A stretch of DNA of 64,000 bases from Nocardia sp. NRRL S-836 (GTDB lineage Bacteria > Actinomycetota > Actinomycetes > Mycobacteriales > Pseudonocardiaceae): assembly GCF_001279525.1 (NCBI RefSeq), contig NZ_LGDY01000093.1, positions 107,980-171,979 on the forward strand, written 5' to 3'. Made by a program: the position numbers and the translations under genes. This document shows, one piece after another, positions 33,968-42,201 of this stretch (the stretch's first letter is position 1; each line of letters starts with the position of its first letter). Under the pieces are notes generated by a model. The model did not search any database. It was not told where the DNA came from and saw only the letters and a list, made by a program, of their open reading frames with translations.

Positions 33968-35425
33968 TCACGACGACGTGCCCCGCAACGGGTTGGGGCA
34001 GTCGACGTACCGGCTCGCGGTGCCCTCCGCCCGGCTCCACCGCAGCAGCAGGTTCGCCTTCGCCGGCACGACCGGGCTCTCCAGCAGCGACATCAGCAAC
34101 GCGGGCGACCCGTGCTCCTCGGCGTACGCGGCGAACACCGCACGGGCCTCACCCCACACGTCGGCGCCGGGGTGGCGGGCCTGGACGGCTCCGGCGATCT
34201 CCACCAGGTGGTTGACGACGAGGCAGTACTGCAGGCGTTCCCAGCCCTTGGCCTCGGACACGCCGCGGGCGCCGGCAACACCACCGTCCACATCAGACAG
34301 CAGTGCGGTGTGGCGGGGCAGCAGGCGCATGCCCTCGTGGTCACGGTAGAAGGCTTGCACGGGCAGGCCGGAGGCGTCCACGCCGACCAGGACGTTCTGC
34401 ATGTGGCATTCCATGACCACGCCGTGGGCGAAGAAGGCGTGCAGGACGGGTGGGGCGACGACGGAGACGTAGGCGCGGAACCAGGCCAGCGGGTCGGTCA
34501 GCGTGTCGAGGGGGTTGCCGTCGAAGCCCTCGGAGAGGCCGGCGGCGAGCAGCGGGGTGACGCCGGGGCGGGTGTGGCGGCGGATGCCGTCGCGCAGGAC
34601 CACGGCGAGGGCCTCGAAGGCGGCCGGGGTGGTGCGGTAGCCGCGGTCGAGGAGGAACGCGGTGCCGGGGTAGGTGGCGGCGATGTCGGCGAAGACGGGT
34701 TTCAGCACCTGCGCCAGGGGTGGGATCCACCGCAGGTCGTAGGTCCAGAGGCGGCGGACGTCGTTGGTGATCTGGATGTCGAGGCTGAACTTGTAGAACA
34801 GGTCGGCGGCGGGGTCGTAGACGGTGCGGACGGAGGAGGTGGGCCAGACCTCGGGGCCCTCGGCGTCCGCGGTGCGGCCCAGCAGGGCGAGTTGCAACGG
34901 GTGGGCGGGCAGCGTGCCGGGGGGCAGGTCGATGTCGCCGGCGTCCACGACGTCGGTGTGCAGCAACGAGACGGGGAAGCTCGCGTGGGTTTCCGGGGCG
35001 TACGGGAGCCAGGTGGTGGCGGGCAGGCTGCCGCGGCTCTTCGGGGCGGGGTGGTAGCGGTGGCCGGCGACAAGGGCCTGTTCGGAGCGCTGGTACAGGT
35101 CGGCGGGCGGGGTGGTGCGGGCGGCGAGGATCGCGGCGATCGCGGAGTGGGAGGCGGCGATCTCGTCGAGGAAGCCGACGGGGGCGGTGCCGAGCTCCTT
35201 CACGACCAGGACGGCCAGCTCGTGCCAGGTGACGGGGTGCCAGGTGCCGGTGAACAGCTCGGGTGACTCGGGCCAGCGGCCGTGGCGGGCGCGCAGCAGG
35301 GTGCCGGTGTGCGGGAGGCGCAGGAGCAGGTGGCCGGCGGTGGTGGACACCTCGGCGACCTCGCGGCGCAGGCAGTTCAGCAGTGCGGTCGAGGTGGTGC
35401 GGTCGGGGTCGGAGATCGCTTCCAC
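33968..35425 (-). CDS. IucA/IucC (NIS) siderophore synthetase
   Basis: A 485-aa protein. The NIS motifs are GHRYHPAPKSRGSL, PAHPLQLALL, PTSSVRTVYDPAADLFYKFS, and the C-terminal FhuF-like block MECHMQNVLVGVD with RDHEG. These enzymes adenylate a citrate or succinyl carboxylate and transfer it to an amine or hydroxylamine. Usual family length is about 580-600, so this is a short member. GTG 35425 has AGAGGGA upstream. Only 23 bp separate it from the divergent second synthetase. No amine-modifying enzyme or siderophore transporter is adjacent. Confidence 0.9.
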   Translation of the reverse strand: MEAISDPDRTTSTALLNCLRREVAEVSTTAGHLLLRLPHTGTLLRARHGRWPESPELFTGTWHPVTWHELAVLVVKELGTAPVGFLDEIAASHSAIAAILAARTTPPADLYQRSEQALVAGHRYHPAPKSRGSLPATTWLPYAPETHASFPVSLLHTDVVDAGDIDLPPGTLPAHPLQLALLGRTADAEGPEVWPTSSVRTVYDPAADLFYKFSLDIQITNDVRRLWTYDLRWIPPLAQVLKPVFADIAATYPGTAFLLDRGYRTTPAAFEALAVVLRDGIRRHTRPGVTPLLAAGLSEGFDGNPLDTLTDPLAWFRAYVSVVAPPVLHAFFAHGVVMECHMQNVLVGVDASGLPVQAFYRDHEGMRLLPRHTALLSDVDGGVAGARGVSEAKGWERLQYCLVVNHLVEIAGAVQARHPGADVWGEARAVFAAYAEEHGSPALLMSLLESPVVPAKANLLLRWSRAEGTASRYVDCPNPLRGTSS

Positions 35426-35448
35426 CGGTGTCTGCTTCCCTCTGGCGA

Positions 35449-36807
35449 ATGTGTCAGGATCACGTCATTCTCACGCAGACGCAGGTCGAGACGGAATTCG
35501 CCGCCGCGCTGGAGGGCGAGCGGGCCGAGCGGTTCGTCGCCGGGCTGCCGGACGCACGGGCGGCGGTGCTCGCGCGGGTGCGCCGGGCGGTCGCCGTGGA
35601 GCCGTTGCCGCCGATCGCGCGCACGAGCGGTCATCCGGCCGACGTGGTCGGGCAGTGGCCGGGCAGCGGTGAGCTCGCCGGGGAGGTCGCGCACAGCGTG
35701 GCCGGGCTGGCGCTGGCGCGGACGGCGGAACCGCTGGCCACGCCGTTCCTCGACCGGACGCTGGAGGAGCACGAGCAGAGCGTGGTGGACGGGCACCCGC
35801 TGCACCCGTGCTGCCGCAACCGGACCGGGTTCACGGCGCAGGACCACCTCGACTACGGGCCGGAGCACCGGCCGGTGGTCGCGCTGAGGCTGCACCCGGC
35901 CGCGGACCACGTGGTGTTCGGCGACTGGCCGGACGAGCTGCGAGACGGCCGGGCGATCCTGCTGCCGGTGCACCCCTGGCAGGCTCGACGGACGAAAGTT
36001 CACTCGATCGGGACGCTCGACGCGAGCCCGCTGATGGCGCTGCGGACCCTGTCGGCCGGCCCGTGGCACATCAAGACGACGCTCAGCGCGCAGCTCACCT
36101 CGGCCGTGCGGGACATCTCGGCGAGCTCGATCACCACCGCCACGGCGGTCTCGGACTTCCTGGACCGGACCGTCGAGGGCATCGAGCTGCAACGCAACCG
36201 GGCGTCGGCCGCCGTGCTGACGAACGGCCGGCCCGACCGGGAGCTGGGCGTGATTCTGCGCGACCGGCCGCTCCCCCGCCCCGGTGAGACGCTGCTGCCG
36301 CTCGCCGCGCTCACGGCCCGGCCGGTCGACGGCGGGCCGCCGCCGATCCGCGGTCTCGGCGACCCGGCCGGCTGGCTCGCGGAGTTCGCCGAGCTGGCGG
36401 TGCCGCCGCTCATGACGCTGCTCGCCAGGGGCGTGGCGCTGGAGGCGCACGAGCAGAACCTGCTGCTCGGGCTCGTCAACGGCCGGCCAAGGCGGCTGGT
36501 CTACCGCGACCTGGCCGACATCCGCGTCAGCCCGCGTCCCGGCCTGCCCGAACGGCTGCACGCCGACCCCGCCGCCCTGCGCGCCAAGACGTTCGCGACG
36601 TTCTTCGCGACGGCCGTGACCGGGCTCGTCGGCGCGCTCGACGCACCGGACGACGAGCTGTGGCAGGTCGTCGCACGGACGGTGCCGGACACGCCCGACC
36701 GGCACGCGTTGCTGCACGACCCGATCCCGGCGAAACCGCTCACGTTGATGCGACTCGACCACACGACGAAGAGGTGGGCGTACCTGCCCAACCCGTTCAC
36801 GCGCTGA
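35449..36807 (+). CDS. IucA/IucC (NIS) siderophore synthetase
   Basis: A 452-aa protein with DGHPLHPCCRNRTGFTAQDH, LPVHPWQA, KTTLSAQLTSAVRDISASSI and the C-terminal ALEAHEQNLLLGLVNGRP and LVYRDLADI. The expected Ser-rich ATP-binding strand is altered to SASSITTA, but the His and Asn/Asp residues are present. It is also short for the family. The start at ATG 35449 is only 23 bp from the divergent gene and lacks a ribosome site, so the mRNA may be leaderless. Two synthetases suggest two condensations of one siderophore. Confidence 0.88.
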   Translation: MCQDHVILTQTQVETEFAAALEGERAERFVAGLPDARAAVLARVRRAVAVEPLPPIARTSGHPADVVGQWPGSGELAGEVAHSVAGLALARTAEPLATPFLDRTLEEHEQSVVDGHPLHPCCRNRTGFTAQDHLDYGPEHRPVVALRLHPAADHVVFGDWPDELRDGRAILLPVHPWQARRTKVHSIGTLDASPLMALRTLSAGPWHIKTTLSAQLTSAVRDISASSITTATAVSDFLDRTVEGIELQRNRASAAVLTNGRPDRELGVILRDRPLPRPGETLLPLAALTARPVDGGPPPIRGLGDPAGWLAEFAELAVPPLMTLLARGVALEAHEQNLLLGLVNGRPRRLVYRDLADIRVSPRPGLPERLHADPAALRAKTFATFFATAVTGLVGALDAPDDELWQVVARTVPDTPDRHALLHDPIPAKPLTLMRLDHTTKRWAYLPNPFTR

Positions 36808-37291
36808 CCAGCAGCTCGGCCACGTCGTCGAACCGCAGCACCATCGCAGCGCCCACCGCCCCGAGCACGGCGGCCAGCACCGACGCCACCGGGTCCAGCT
36901 CCGGCACGGCCAGGCCCACCAGCGCGACCACCGGCAGCACCGCGTTGCGCACCACGTGCCGCACGCCCAACCGCGCGGCCGAACGACCGAAACACCGGCA
37001 CACAGCGCTAGAACGACGGGAGACCGCCCGCCAGACCGCCGCGGTCAGCACGGCGAACAGCACAGCGGCGGCCGACAACCCGGCCACCGGAAGCCACGCC
37101 AGCAGCGCGACGACCGCGAACTCCGCGCACACGGTCAGCAACGCGGTCGAACGGACCCACCGCGCCGGAACACCGAACGCGGGCACCGACGCGACGAACT
37201 CGGCGTAGTCCGCGCGTGAGCGCACCTTGCTCATCGCCGACACCAGCAGCACGAGTCCACAGAGGACGACAGCACCGAGCACCGGTCTCAC
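36797..37291 (-). CDS. MauE/DoxX-type redox membrane protein
   Basis: A 164-aa protein with four hydrophobic helices. It has the MauE-type pattern VSAMSKVRSRADYAEFVASV in the first half and SSAVCRCFGRSAARLGVRHV with a CxC pair in the third region. MauE helps form disulfides in the methylamine dehydrogenase light chain. Here it is the last gene of the peptide operon; its GTG overlaps the signal peptidase stop (GTGA). It probably feeds electrons to or from the MauD-like thioredoxin during maturation of the Cys-rich peptide. Confidence 0.82.
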   Translation of the reverse strand: MRPVLGAVVLCGLVLLVSAMSKVRSRADYAEFVASVPAFGVPARWVRSTALLTVCAEFAVVALLAWLPVAGLSAAAVLFAVLTAAVWRAVSRRSSAVCRCFGRSAARLGVRHVVRNAVLPVVALVGLAVPELDPVASVLAAVLGAVGAAMVLRFDDVAELLVSA

Positions 37292-37704
37292 CCCTGCCCG
37301 ATCGGCCGGAGCACCACGCCGATCAGCGCGGCCGCCGGGAGGTAGCCCAGGCGCCGGGAGTCGTTGCTGCGCGCGAGGTTGTCCCCCAGCACCAGCAGCC
37401 GCCCCGACGGCACGACCGGGTCCGGCACGGGCATCGCGGCCGGCACCGGGTCCCCCGGCACGGCCACCGCCCGCTTCACCAGCCGCCCGCCGGTCGGGTC
37501 ACCGCGGCCGGCCTCGACCTGCACGACCACGACCTGACCGGCCCGGACGGCGGCCAGCCGCGACCGCCGCACCAGCAACCGGTCACCGGAGCGGTACGTC
37601 GGTTCCATGCTGACCCCGCGCACGGTCACCACCAGCCACCGCCTGCGCGCCAGCACCACGCACGCGCCGCCCAGCACCACGGCCGCGAGCCCCACCCAGA
37701 TCAC
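37288..37704 (-). CDS. Small S26-family signal peptidase
   Basis: A 138-aa protein. One N-terminal membrane helix (VGLAAVVLGGACVVLA) is followed by the catalytic Ser in VRGVSMEPTYRSGD, the catalytic Lys in RLVKRAVAVPGD, and box E RLLVLGDNLARSNDSRRLGY. All catalytic residues are present. It is smaller than housekeeping LepB and sits in the peptide operon, with its GTG overlapping the ABC transporter stop. It is therefore a likely dedicated leader peptidase for the Cys-rich product. Confidence 0.88.
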   Translation of the reverse strand: MIWVGLAAVVLGGACVVLARRRWLVVTVRGVSMEPTYRSGDRLLVRRSRLAAVRAGQVVVVQVEAGRGDPTGGRLVKRAVAVPGDPVPAAMPVPDPVVPSGRLLVLGDNLARSNDSRRLGYLPAAALIGVVLRPIGQG

Positions 37705-39527
37705 CCGGACACCACCTCGTCGTAACCGGAAGCCTGCAAACGGAACAACCGCGCGTACGACCCGTCCAGGGCGATCAACGAGTCGTGCGTGCCCAGCTCG
37801 GCCACCCGCCCACCGGCCAGCACGGCGATCACCCCGGCGTCGCGGACCGCCCCCAGCCGGTGCGAGACCAGCACGCTCGTCGCACCGGCGCGGTGCCGCC
37901 GCAGGCTCGCGTGCACCTCGTGCTCGGCCTGCGCGTCCAGCCCGGAGCTGGGCTCGTCCAGGATCATCAGGTCCCTGCGGTCGCGCAGGAAAGCCCGCGC
38001 CAACGCGAGCCGCTGCCACTGCCCGCCCGACAGCAGCACGCCGGTCTCCGGGTCCGCGCGGTCGGCCTCGTCGAAGAACATCCGCGACAGCAACGTGTCG
38101 TAGCCGCGCGGCAACGCCGACACCACGTCGTCGGCTCCGGCCCGCCGGGCCGCGGCGGCCACGCGATCGCGACTGTCCATCACGGACACGTCGCCGAGCC
38201 CGATGTTCTCCGCGGCGGTGAGGTCGTACCGCATGTAGTCCTGGAACACCGCGCCGATCCGCGCGCGCAGGGAGTCCACCGACATCGACCGCAGGTCCAC
38301 GCCGTCCCACAGGACCGCGCCACGCGACGGGTCGTAGAACCGGCACAGCAGCTTGACGATCGTGGACTTCCCGGCTCCGTTCAGCCCCACGAGCGCGAGC
38401 GACTGACCGTGCGGGATCGTCAGGTTCACGCCGCGCAGCACCCACGGCTGGTCGTCCGCGTACCGGAACCACACGTCCCGCAGCTCGACACCGGACCGCA
38501 GCGGCGGCACCCCGGCCGCACCGCAGGGCAGGTCCGGCGGCTGCGCCACGATCTCCTGGAAGTGGTGGAACAGCAGCACCGAGTGGTGCGCGGAGGCCAG
38601 GCAGTGCACCAGGCTCTGCAACGCGCCCTGCACCCCGGCGACCGCCGCCACGAACATCGCGACGTCGCCGATCGACGACGAACCGGAGGCCGCGAGCCAC
38701 ACCGACCACACCAGCCCGCCCGCGGCCACCGCGGCGGTCAGCCCGGCCAGCGCCCCGTGCGCCCGCGCGTCACGCCGGTCCTGCCCCTCCACCACGGCGT
38801 GCGCGGCCGACAGCTCCACCAGCATCCGCCGCCGGAACAGGTCGCCCAGCCCGAGCAGCCGCAGCTCCTTCGCCGCGTCCAGGCTCGACAGCAGCTCGGC
38901 GTAGAAGGCCTCCCGCCGCTCGGCCGGCGTGATCGACCACAGCACCCGCGCCCGCGCCCGGCTCAGCCGCAGGTGGGCGAGCAGCGCCGGAACGGCGGCG
39001 ACCAGCACGACCACGGCCATACCGGCGTTGAGCAGCAGCAACGTCGCGAAGAAGCCGGACAGCGTCACCACGGCCTGCGCGGCGCCGAGGCCGTCGTCGA
39101 CCAGCTGACCGGGCCCGCTGCGCCCGGTCTGCTGCGCCAGCTGGAGCTTGTCGCGGAACCGCGGGTCCTCCATCCGCGCGAGACCGGTGAGCCGCCCCAT
39201 CGCCCGGTACAGCCGGTCCATCGACACCACCGCGACCGCGCGGTCCAGCCGTTGCTTCAGGTACTGCGACGCGACCGGCAGCAGCCCGCTGAGCAGACCC
39301 GTCACCGCGAGTCCCGCCGCCCACGGCAGCAGCGCGGCCCAGGCGCCACCGGCGGACAGCCCGTCCAGCAGCACCTTGGTGCACCACGCGGACCCGAGCG
39401 GCACCAAACCGCCCAGCAGGCACAGCACCGCGTAGAGCGGTGTGCCCGCCGGTGCCGCGCTCCTGGTCAGCCCGATCGCGCTGACCAGGAGCGACAGCAC
39501 CCGGCCGGCCCCCAGCGAGGGGGTCAC
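37701..39527 (-). CDS. Type I ABC exporter (fused permease-ATPase)
   Basis: A 608-aa half-transporter. Six membrane helices lie in the first about 320 residues. The ATPase domain has Walker A LVGLNGAGKSTIV, the Q loop, the signature LLSGGQWQRLALARAF, Walker B LMILDEPSSGLDAQ and the H loop LVSHRLGAV. There is no C39 peptidase domain, so leader removal must be done elsewhere, consistent with the downstream S26 peptidase. GTG 39527 overlaps the thioredoxin stop. The likely cargo is the Cys-rich peptide encoded at the operon start. Confidence 0.9.
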   Translation of the reverse strand: MTPSLGAGRVLSLLVSAIGLTRSAAPAGTPLYAVLCLLGGLVPLGSAWCTKVLLDGLSAGGAWAALLPWAAGLAVTGLLSGLLPVASQYLKQRLDRAVAVVSMDRLYRAMGRLTGLARMEDPRFRDKLQLAQQTGRSGPGQLVDDGLGAAQAVVTLSGFFATLLLLNAGMAVVVLVAAVPALLAHLRLSRARARVLWSITPAERREAFYAELLSSLDAAKELRLLGLGDLFRRRMLVELSAAHAVVEGQDRRDARAHGALAGLTAAVAAGGLVWSVWLAASGSSSIGDVAMFVAAVAGVQGALQSLVHCLASAHHSVLLFHHFQEIVAQPPDLPCGAAGVPPLRSGVELRDVWFRYADDQPWVLRGVNLTIPHGQSLALVGLNGAGKSTIVKLLCRFYDPSRGAVLWDGVDLRSMSVDSLRARIGAVFQDYMRYDLTAAENIGLGDVSVMDSRDRVAAAARRAGADDVVSALPRGYDTLLSRMFFDEADRADPETGVLLSGGQWQRLALARAFLRDRRDLMILDEPSSGLDAQAEHEVHASLRRHRAGATSVLVSHRLGAVRDAGVIAVLAGGRVAELGTHDSLIALDGSYARLFRLQASGYDEVVSG

Positions 39528-40033
39528 CGCGTCGCCGGCACCGGCAGCGCGGACATCTCCCACCCGCTCGCCACCACGGTCCCGGACGCGTCGACCAGCC
39601 CCACGGCCGGATAACCCGTGGTGCCGAAGGCGGTGTGCAGCGGTCCGCCGATCTCCTCGACGAACACCTCCGCCACCTCACCGAGGCGCACCACCATGTC
39701 GGCGGTCTCCTCCGCACCACCGGCGGCGACGGCGATGACCCTGCCGCGGTGCCCCGTGGCGTACTCGATGAACTGCGGCATGCGCTCCTTGCACGGTTCG
39801 CAGCCCGGCGAGAAGAAGCCGACCAGCGCACCGGTGACGTCCACATCGGACACCGCGCCCACGGTCGCACCCGCGGGCAGCATGATGTCCGGTTCGGCCG
39901 CCGCCTGCTTCTCCCGCAGGTCGCGCAGCACCTCGTTCTGCGCGCGCAGCCGCCGGATGACGCCGAAGCTCAGCAGCAGGTCCAGCACGCACAGCACGCC
40001 GACGAGCACGACCGCCGCGGTCAGCACAGACAT
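39524..40033 (-). CDS. MauD-like membrane-anchored thioredoxin
   Basis: A 169-aa protein. An N-terminal helix (VLTAAVVLVGVLCVLDLLLS) anchors a TlpA/redoxin domain with the active site FFSPGCEPCKERMPQF (CxxC) and the cis-Pro loop TTGYPAVGLVD. It begins at ATG 40033 with GGAGAG upstream. MauD homologues assist disulfide formation in small, Cys-rich secreted subunits. It follows the Cys-rich precursor gene after a 69-bp gap that contains a strong hairpin. Confidence 0.88.
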   Translation of the reverse strand: MSVLTAAVVLVGVLCVLDLLLSFGVIRRLRAQNEVLRDLREKQAAAEPDIMLPAGATVGAVSDVDVTGALVGFFSPGCEPCKERMPQFIEYATGHRGRVIAVAAGGAEETADMVVRLGEVAEVFVEEIGGPLHTAFGTTGYPAVGLVDASGTVVASGWEMSALPVPATR

Positions 40034-40058
40034 GGCACTCTCCGAAGCTCGAAGGGGA

Positions 40059-40095
40059 ACGCCGCGGGTGGCCGCCAACAGGCCACCCGCGGCGT
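40059..40095 (-). terminator. Perfect hairpin between precursor gene and maturation genes
   Basis: Arms at 40059-40073 and 40081-40095 form a perfect 15-bp stem (ACGCCGCGGGTGGCC and its complement) with a 7-nt loop. On the minus strand it follows the precursor gene and precedes the thioredoxin gene. No T-run follows, so partial termination or message stabilisation is likely, keeping the precursor more abundant than its machinery. Confidence 0.7.
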
Positions 40096-40102
40096 CGAGG
40101 GG

Positions 40103-40309
40103 TCAGGTCCCGCAGGTGCGGAAGACCGCGCACGGACCGCACGTGACCTGGCAGGCGCCGTTGTACGAGCAGCGCTGGCGGAAGTCGCTGCGCTCACGGC
40201 AGTAGCAGTGCTTGTAGAACGGGTCCGGAGGGCAGCCCGCACCCACGTCCACCTTGGCCACGAACACACTGAGCAGCTTGTCGCTGAGCGACCCCAACGT
40301 CTTGCGCAT
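40103..40309 (-). CDS. Cys-rich precursor peptide (eight cysteines)
   Basis: A 68-aa protein with a strong ribosome site (GGAGGAAGGGAG). The first about 25 residues (MRKTLGSLSDKLLSVFVAKV ...) form an amphipathic, Cys-free leader ending VGAG. All eight Cys lie in the last 43 residues (C26, 35, 37, 47, 53, 57, 60, 66), enough for four disulfides. There is no Trp, so it is not a TTQ-bearing MauA light chain. Downstream are a MauD-like thioredoxin, ABC exporter, S26 peptidase and MauE-like protein. I infer an exported, disulfide-bonded peptide with the leader removed near residue 25; its activity is unknown. Confidence 0.75.
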   Translation of the reverse strand: MRKTLGSLSDKLLSVFVAKVDVGAGCPPDPFYKHCYCRERSDFRQRCSYNGACQVTCGPCAVFRTCGT

Positions 40310-40364
40310 GTTCCGCGCTCCCTTCCTCCGGCGCCGGGTGGCGTCGGTGGCGCCAACCTAGGAA

Positions 40365-40432
40365 AGCCGCGTACACACCTGCCCCCAGCGCGCATACACG
40401 CGCCCGTGTACGCCGTGTCGGCGGTGTGTCAG
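40365..40432. promoter_or_regulatory. Divergent regulatory region of the Cys-rich peptide locus
   Basis: Between the precursor and the SARP gene are a near-perfect inverted repeat, GCATACACG (40392-40400) and CGTGTACGC (40405-40413), and three GTGT tetramers at 40406, 40415 and 40424, with a 9-bp period reading toward the SARP gene. SARP proteins bind direct repeats of this kind spaced by about one helical turn, so this could be an autoregulatory site. No experimentally known motif is matched. Confidence 0.45.
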
Positions 40433-40455
40433 CGGCCACGGCCAGGATCGGGCGG

Positions 40456-42201
40456 GTGTCAGTCGAGTTCAGAGTTCTCGGGCGGATCGAGGTGCGGGCC
40501 CGCGGCGGCGTCGTCGTGCCCGGCTCGCTCAAGCAACGCCTCCTGCTGGCGACGCTGCTGCTCAACCCCGGCCGGGCGGTGCCGGTCCGCCGCCTGGTGC
40601 GCACGCTGTGGGGCGAGGAGCCGCCGATCTCGGCGGTCGCGAACCTGCGCACGTACGCCAACCGGCTGCGCCGGGCACTCCCCCCGCTGCCCGACGGCTC
40701 CTGCCGGATCGCCGGCCGGGAGGCGGGCTACGAGCTGACGCTGCGGCGCGGCGAGCTGGACCTGCACCTGTTCACCGAACGGGCCGAGGCCGGTCGCGCG
40801 GCGCTGGCCCGCGGCGCCCACGCCGAGGCCGCGCGCCACCTCGGTGCGGCGCTGTCGGGGTGCCGCGGTGCCGTGCTGGAAGACCTGGCCGGGCACGACG
40901 CGCTCGCCGCGGCCATCGCACCGGTCGAGGAGCTGCGGCTCGCCGTCACCGAGGACCACTTCGACGCCCGGCTCGGACTGGGTGAGCACTGCGCGGTGAT
41001 CACGCCGCTGCGCGAGTTCACGGGCGATCACCCGCTGCGGGAACGGCCGCGGGCGCAGCTGGTCACGGCGCTCTACCGGGCCGGCGACCTGGCCGGTGCG
41101 CTCGCCGTCTACAGCGACTACCGCCGCGTGCTCGCCGAGCACCTGGGCCTCGAACCCTCGCCGGAGCTCGCGAAGCTGCACCAGGCCGTGCTGGACCGCG
41201 ATCCCGGCCTCACCGTCACGGTCCGCGCTCCGCAACCCGATGCGCCGCGCGAGCTCCCGGCGCGCTGCGGGGCGTTCGCCGGGCGTGCACACGACGTGGC
41301 GCGGCTGCACGACGTGCTGCGGCAGCGGCCCGCGCTGGCCGTGGTGCACGGTCCGTGCGGCATCGGCAAGAGCGCTCTCGCGCTGGAGGTCGCGCACCGG
41401 GCCGCGGCCTCGTTCCCGGACGGCCAGCTCCACATCGACCTCAGCCAGGCCAGCAGGGTGCCGCACCGGCTGCTGCGCCACCTCGGCGTGCCGGCGAAGG
41501 ACGTGCCGTGGACGTCCGAGGAGGCCGCCGCGGTCCTGCGCTCGCACCTGGCCGGCCGCGCGGTGCTGGTGGTGCTGGACGGCGCGACCGGCCCGGCCCA
41601 GGTGCGCGACCTGGTGCCCGCCGCCGGGCCGTGCGCGGTGCTGGTCACCAGCCGCTCGCCGCTGCTGCTGGACGGCGCCGCGCACGTCGGCCTCTCCGCA
41701 CTGTCCGAAGTGGACGGGTTCGAGCTGCTGGTCCGGCTGGCCGGTGCCGAACGGGTCGAGGCCGATCCGTCCTCCGCCGCCCGGATCGTCCGCTGCTGCC
41801 ACGGGATCCCGCTCGCCCTGCGCCTCGCGGGCACGATCCTCGCGCACCGCCCACGCCGGTCGCTGGCGTGGCTCGCCCGGCGCCTGGAACCGGAGAAGCG
41901 CAGGCTCGCCGAGCTCAGCTACGGCGGCGAGTCGGTCCGCGCCGCCTACGCCGCGGCGCTCGCCGACGTCGACGACCCGCTGGCGGTCGCGGCGTTCCGG
42001 GTGCTCGGCCGGCACGGGCTGTGCGACGCGGCCACGGCGGCCGTGCACCTGGACACCGGTGTGCTGGAGGCGGAGGCGGCGCTGGACCGCCTGGTGGACC
42101 TCGGTCTCGCGGAGTGGGGCGACGGCGACACCTACCGGCTGCCCGGCCTGCTGCGGTTGTTCGCGGCCGAGCTCAGTCGCGAGTGGACCGCGGCCGGCTG
42201 A
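40456..42201 (+). CDS. SARP/AfsR-type regulator (BTAD + NTPase)
   Basis: A 581-aa protein. The N-terminal OmpR-like winged helix (about 1-95: VEFRVLGRIEVRARGG, LWGEEPPISAVANLRTYANR) and the BTAD domain (about 95-245: YELTLRRGELDLHLFTERAE, LYRAGDLAGALAVYSDYRRV) are followed by an NB-ARC-type NTPase with Walker A VHGPCGIGKSALALEVAH and LVVLDGATGP. There are no C-terminal TPRs. SARPs activate peptide and antibiotic clusters. It is divergent from the Cys-rich peptide operon and overlaps the convergent next gene by 29 bp. Confidence 0.88.
   Translation: MSVEFRVLGRIEVRARGGVVVPGSLKQRLLLATLLLNPGRAVPVRRLVRTLWGEEPPISAVANLRTYANRLRRALPPLPDGSCRIAGREAGYELTLRRGELDLHLFTERAEAGRAALARGAHAEAARHLGAALSGCRGAVLEDLAGHDALAAAIAPVEELRLAVTEDHFDARLGLGEHCAVITPLREFTGDHPLRERPRAQLVTALYRAGDLAGALAVYSDYRRVLAEHLGLEPSPELAKLHQAVLDRDPGLTVTVRAPQPDAPRELPARCGAFAGRAHDVARLHDVLRQRPALAVVHGPCGIGKSALALEVAHRAAASFPDGQLHIDLSQASRVPHRLLRHLGVPAKDVPWTSEEAAAVLRSHLAGRAVLVVLDGATGPAQVRDLVPAAGPCAVLVTSRSPLLLDGAAHVGLSALSEVDGFELLVRLAGAERVEADPSSAARIVRCCHGIPLALRLAGTILAHRPRRSLAWLARRLEPEKRRLAELSYGGESVRAAYAAALADVDDPLAVAAFRVLGRHGLCDAATAAVHLDTGVLEAEAALDRLVDLGLAEWGDGDTYRLPGLLRLFAAELSREWTAAG

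Noticed and set aside
35426..35448. IdeR/DmdR iron box between the two NIS synthetases
   Set aside because: The 23-bp gap and flanks do not match the TTAGGTTAGGCTAACCTAA-type palindrome.
40103..40309. Methylamine dehydrogenase light chain (MauA)
   Set aside because: The peptide has no Trp to form TTQ, is much shorter, and no heavy chain or cytochrome is present.
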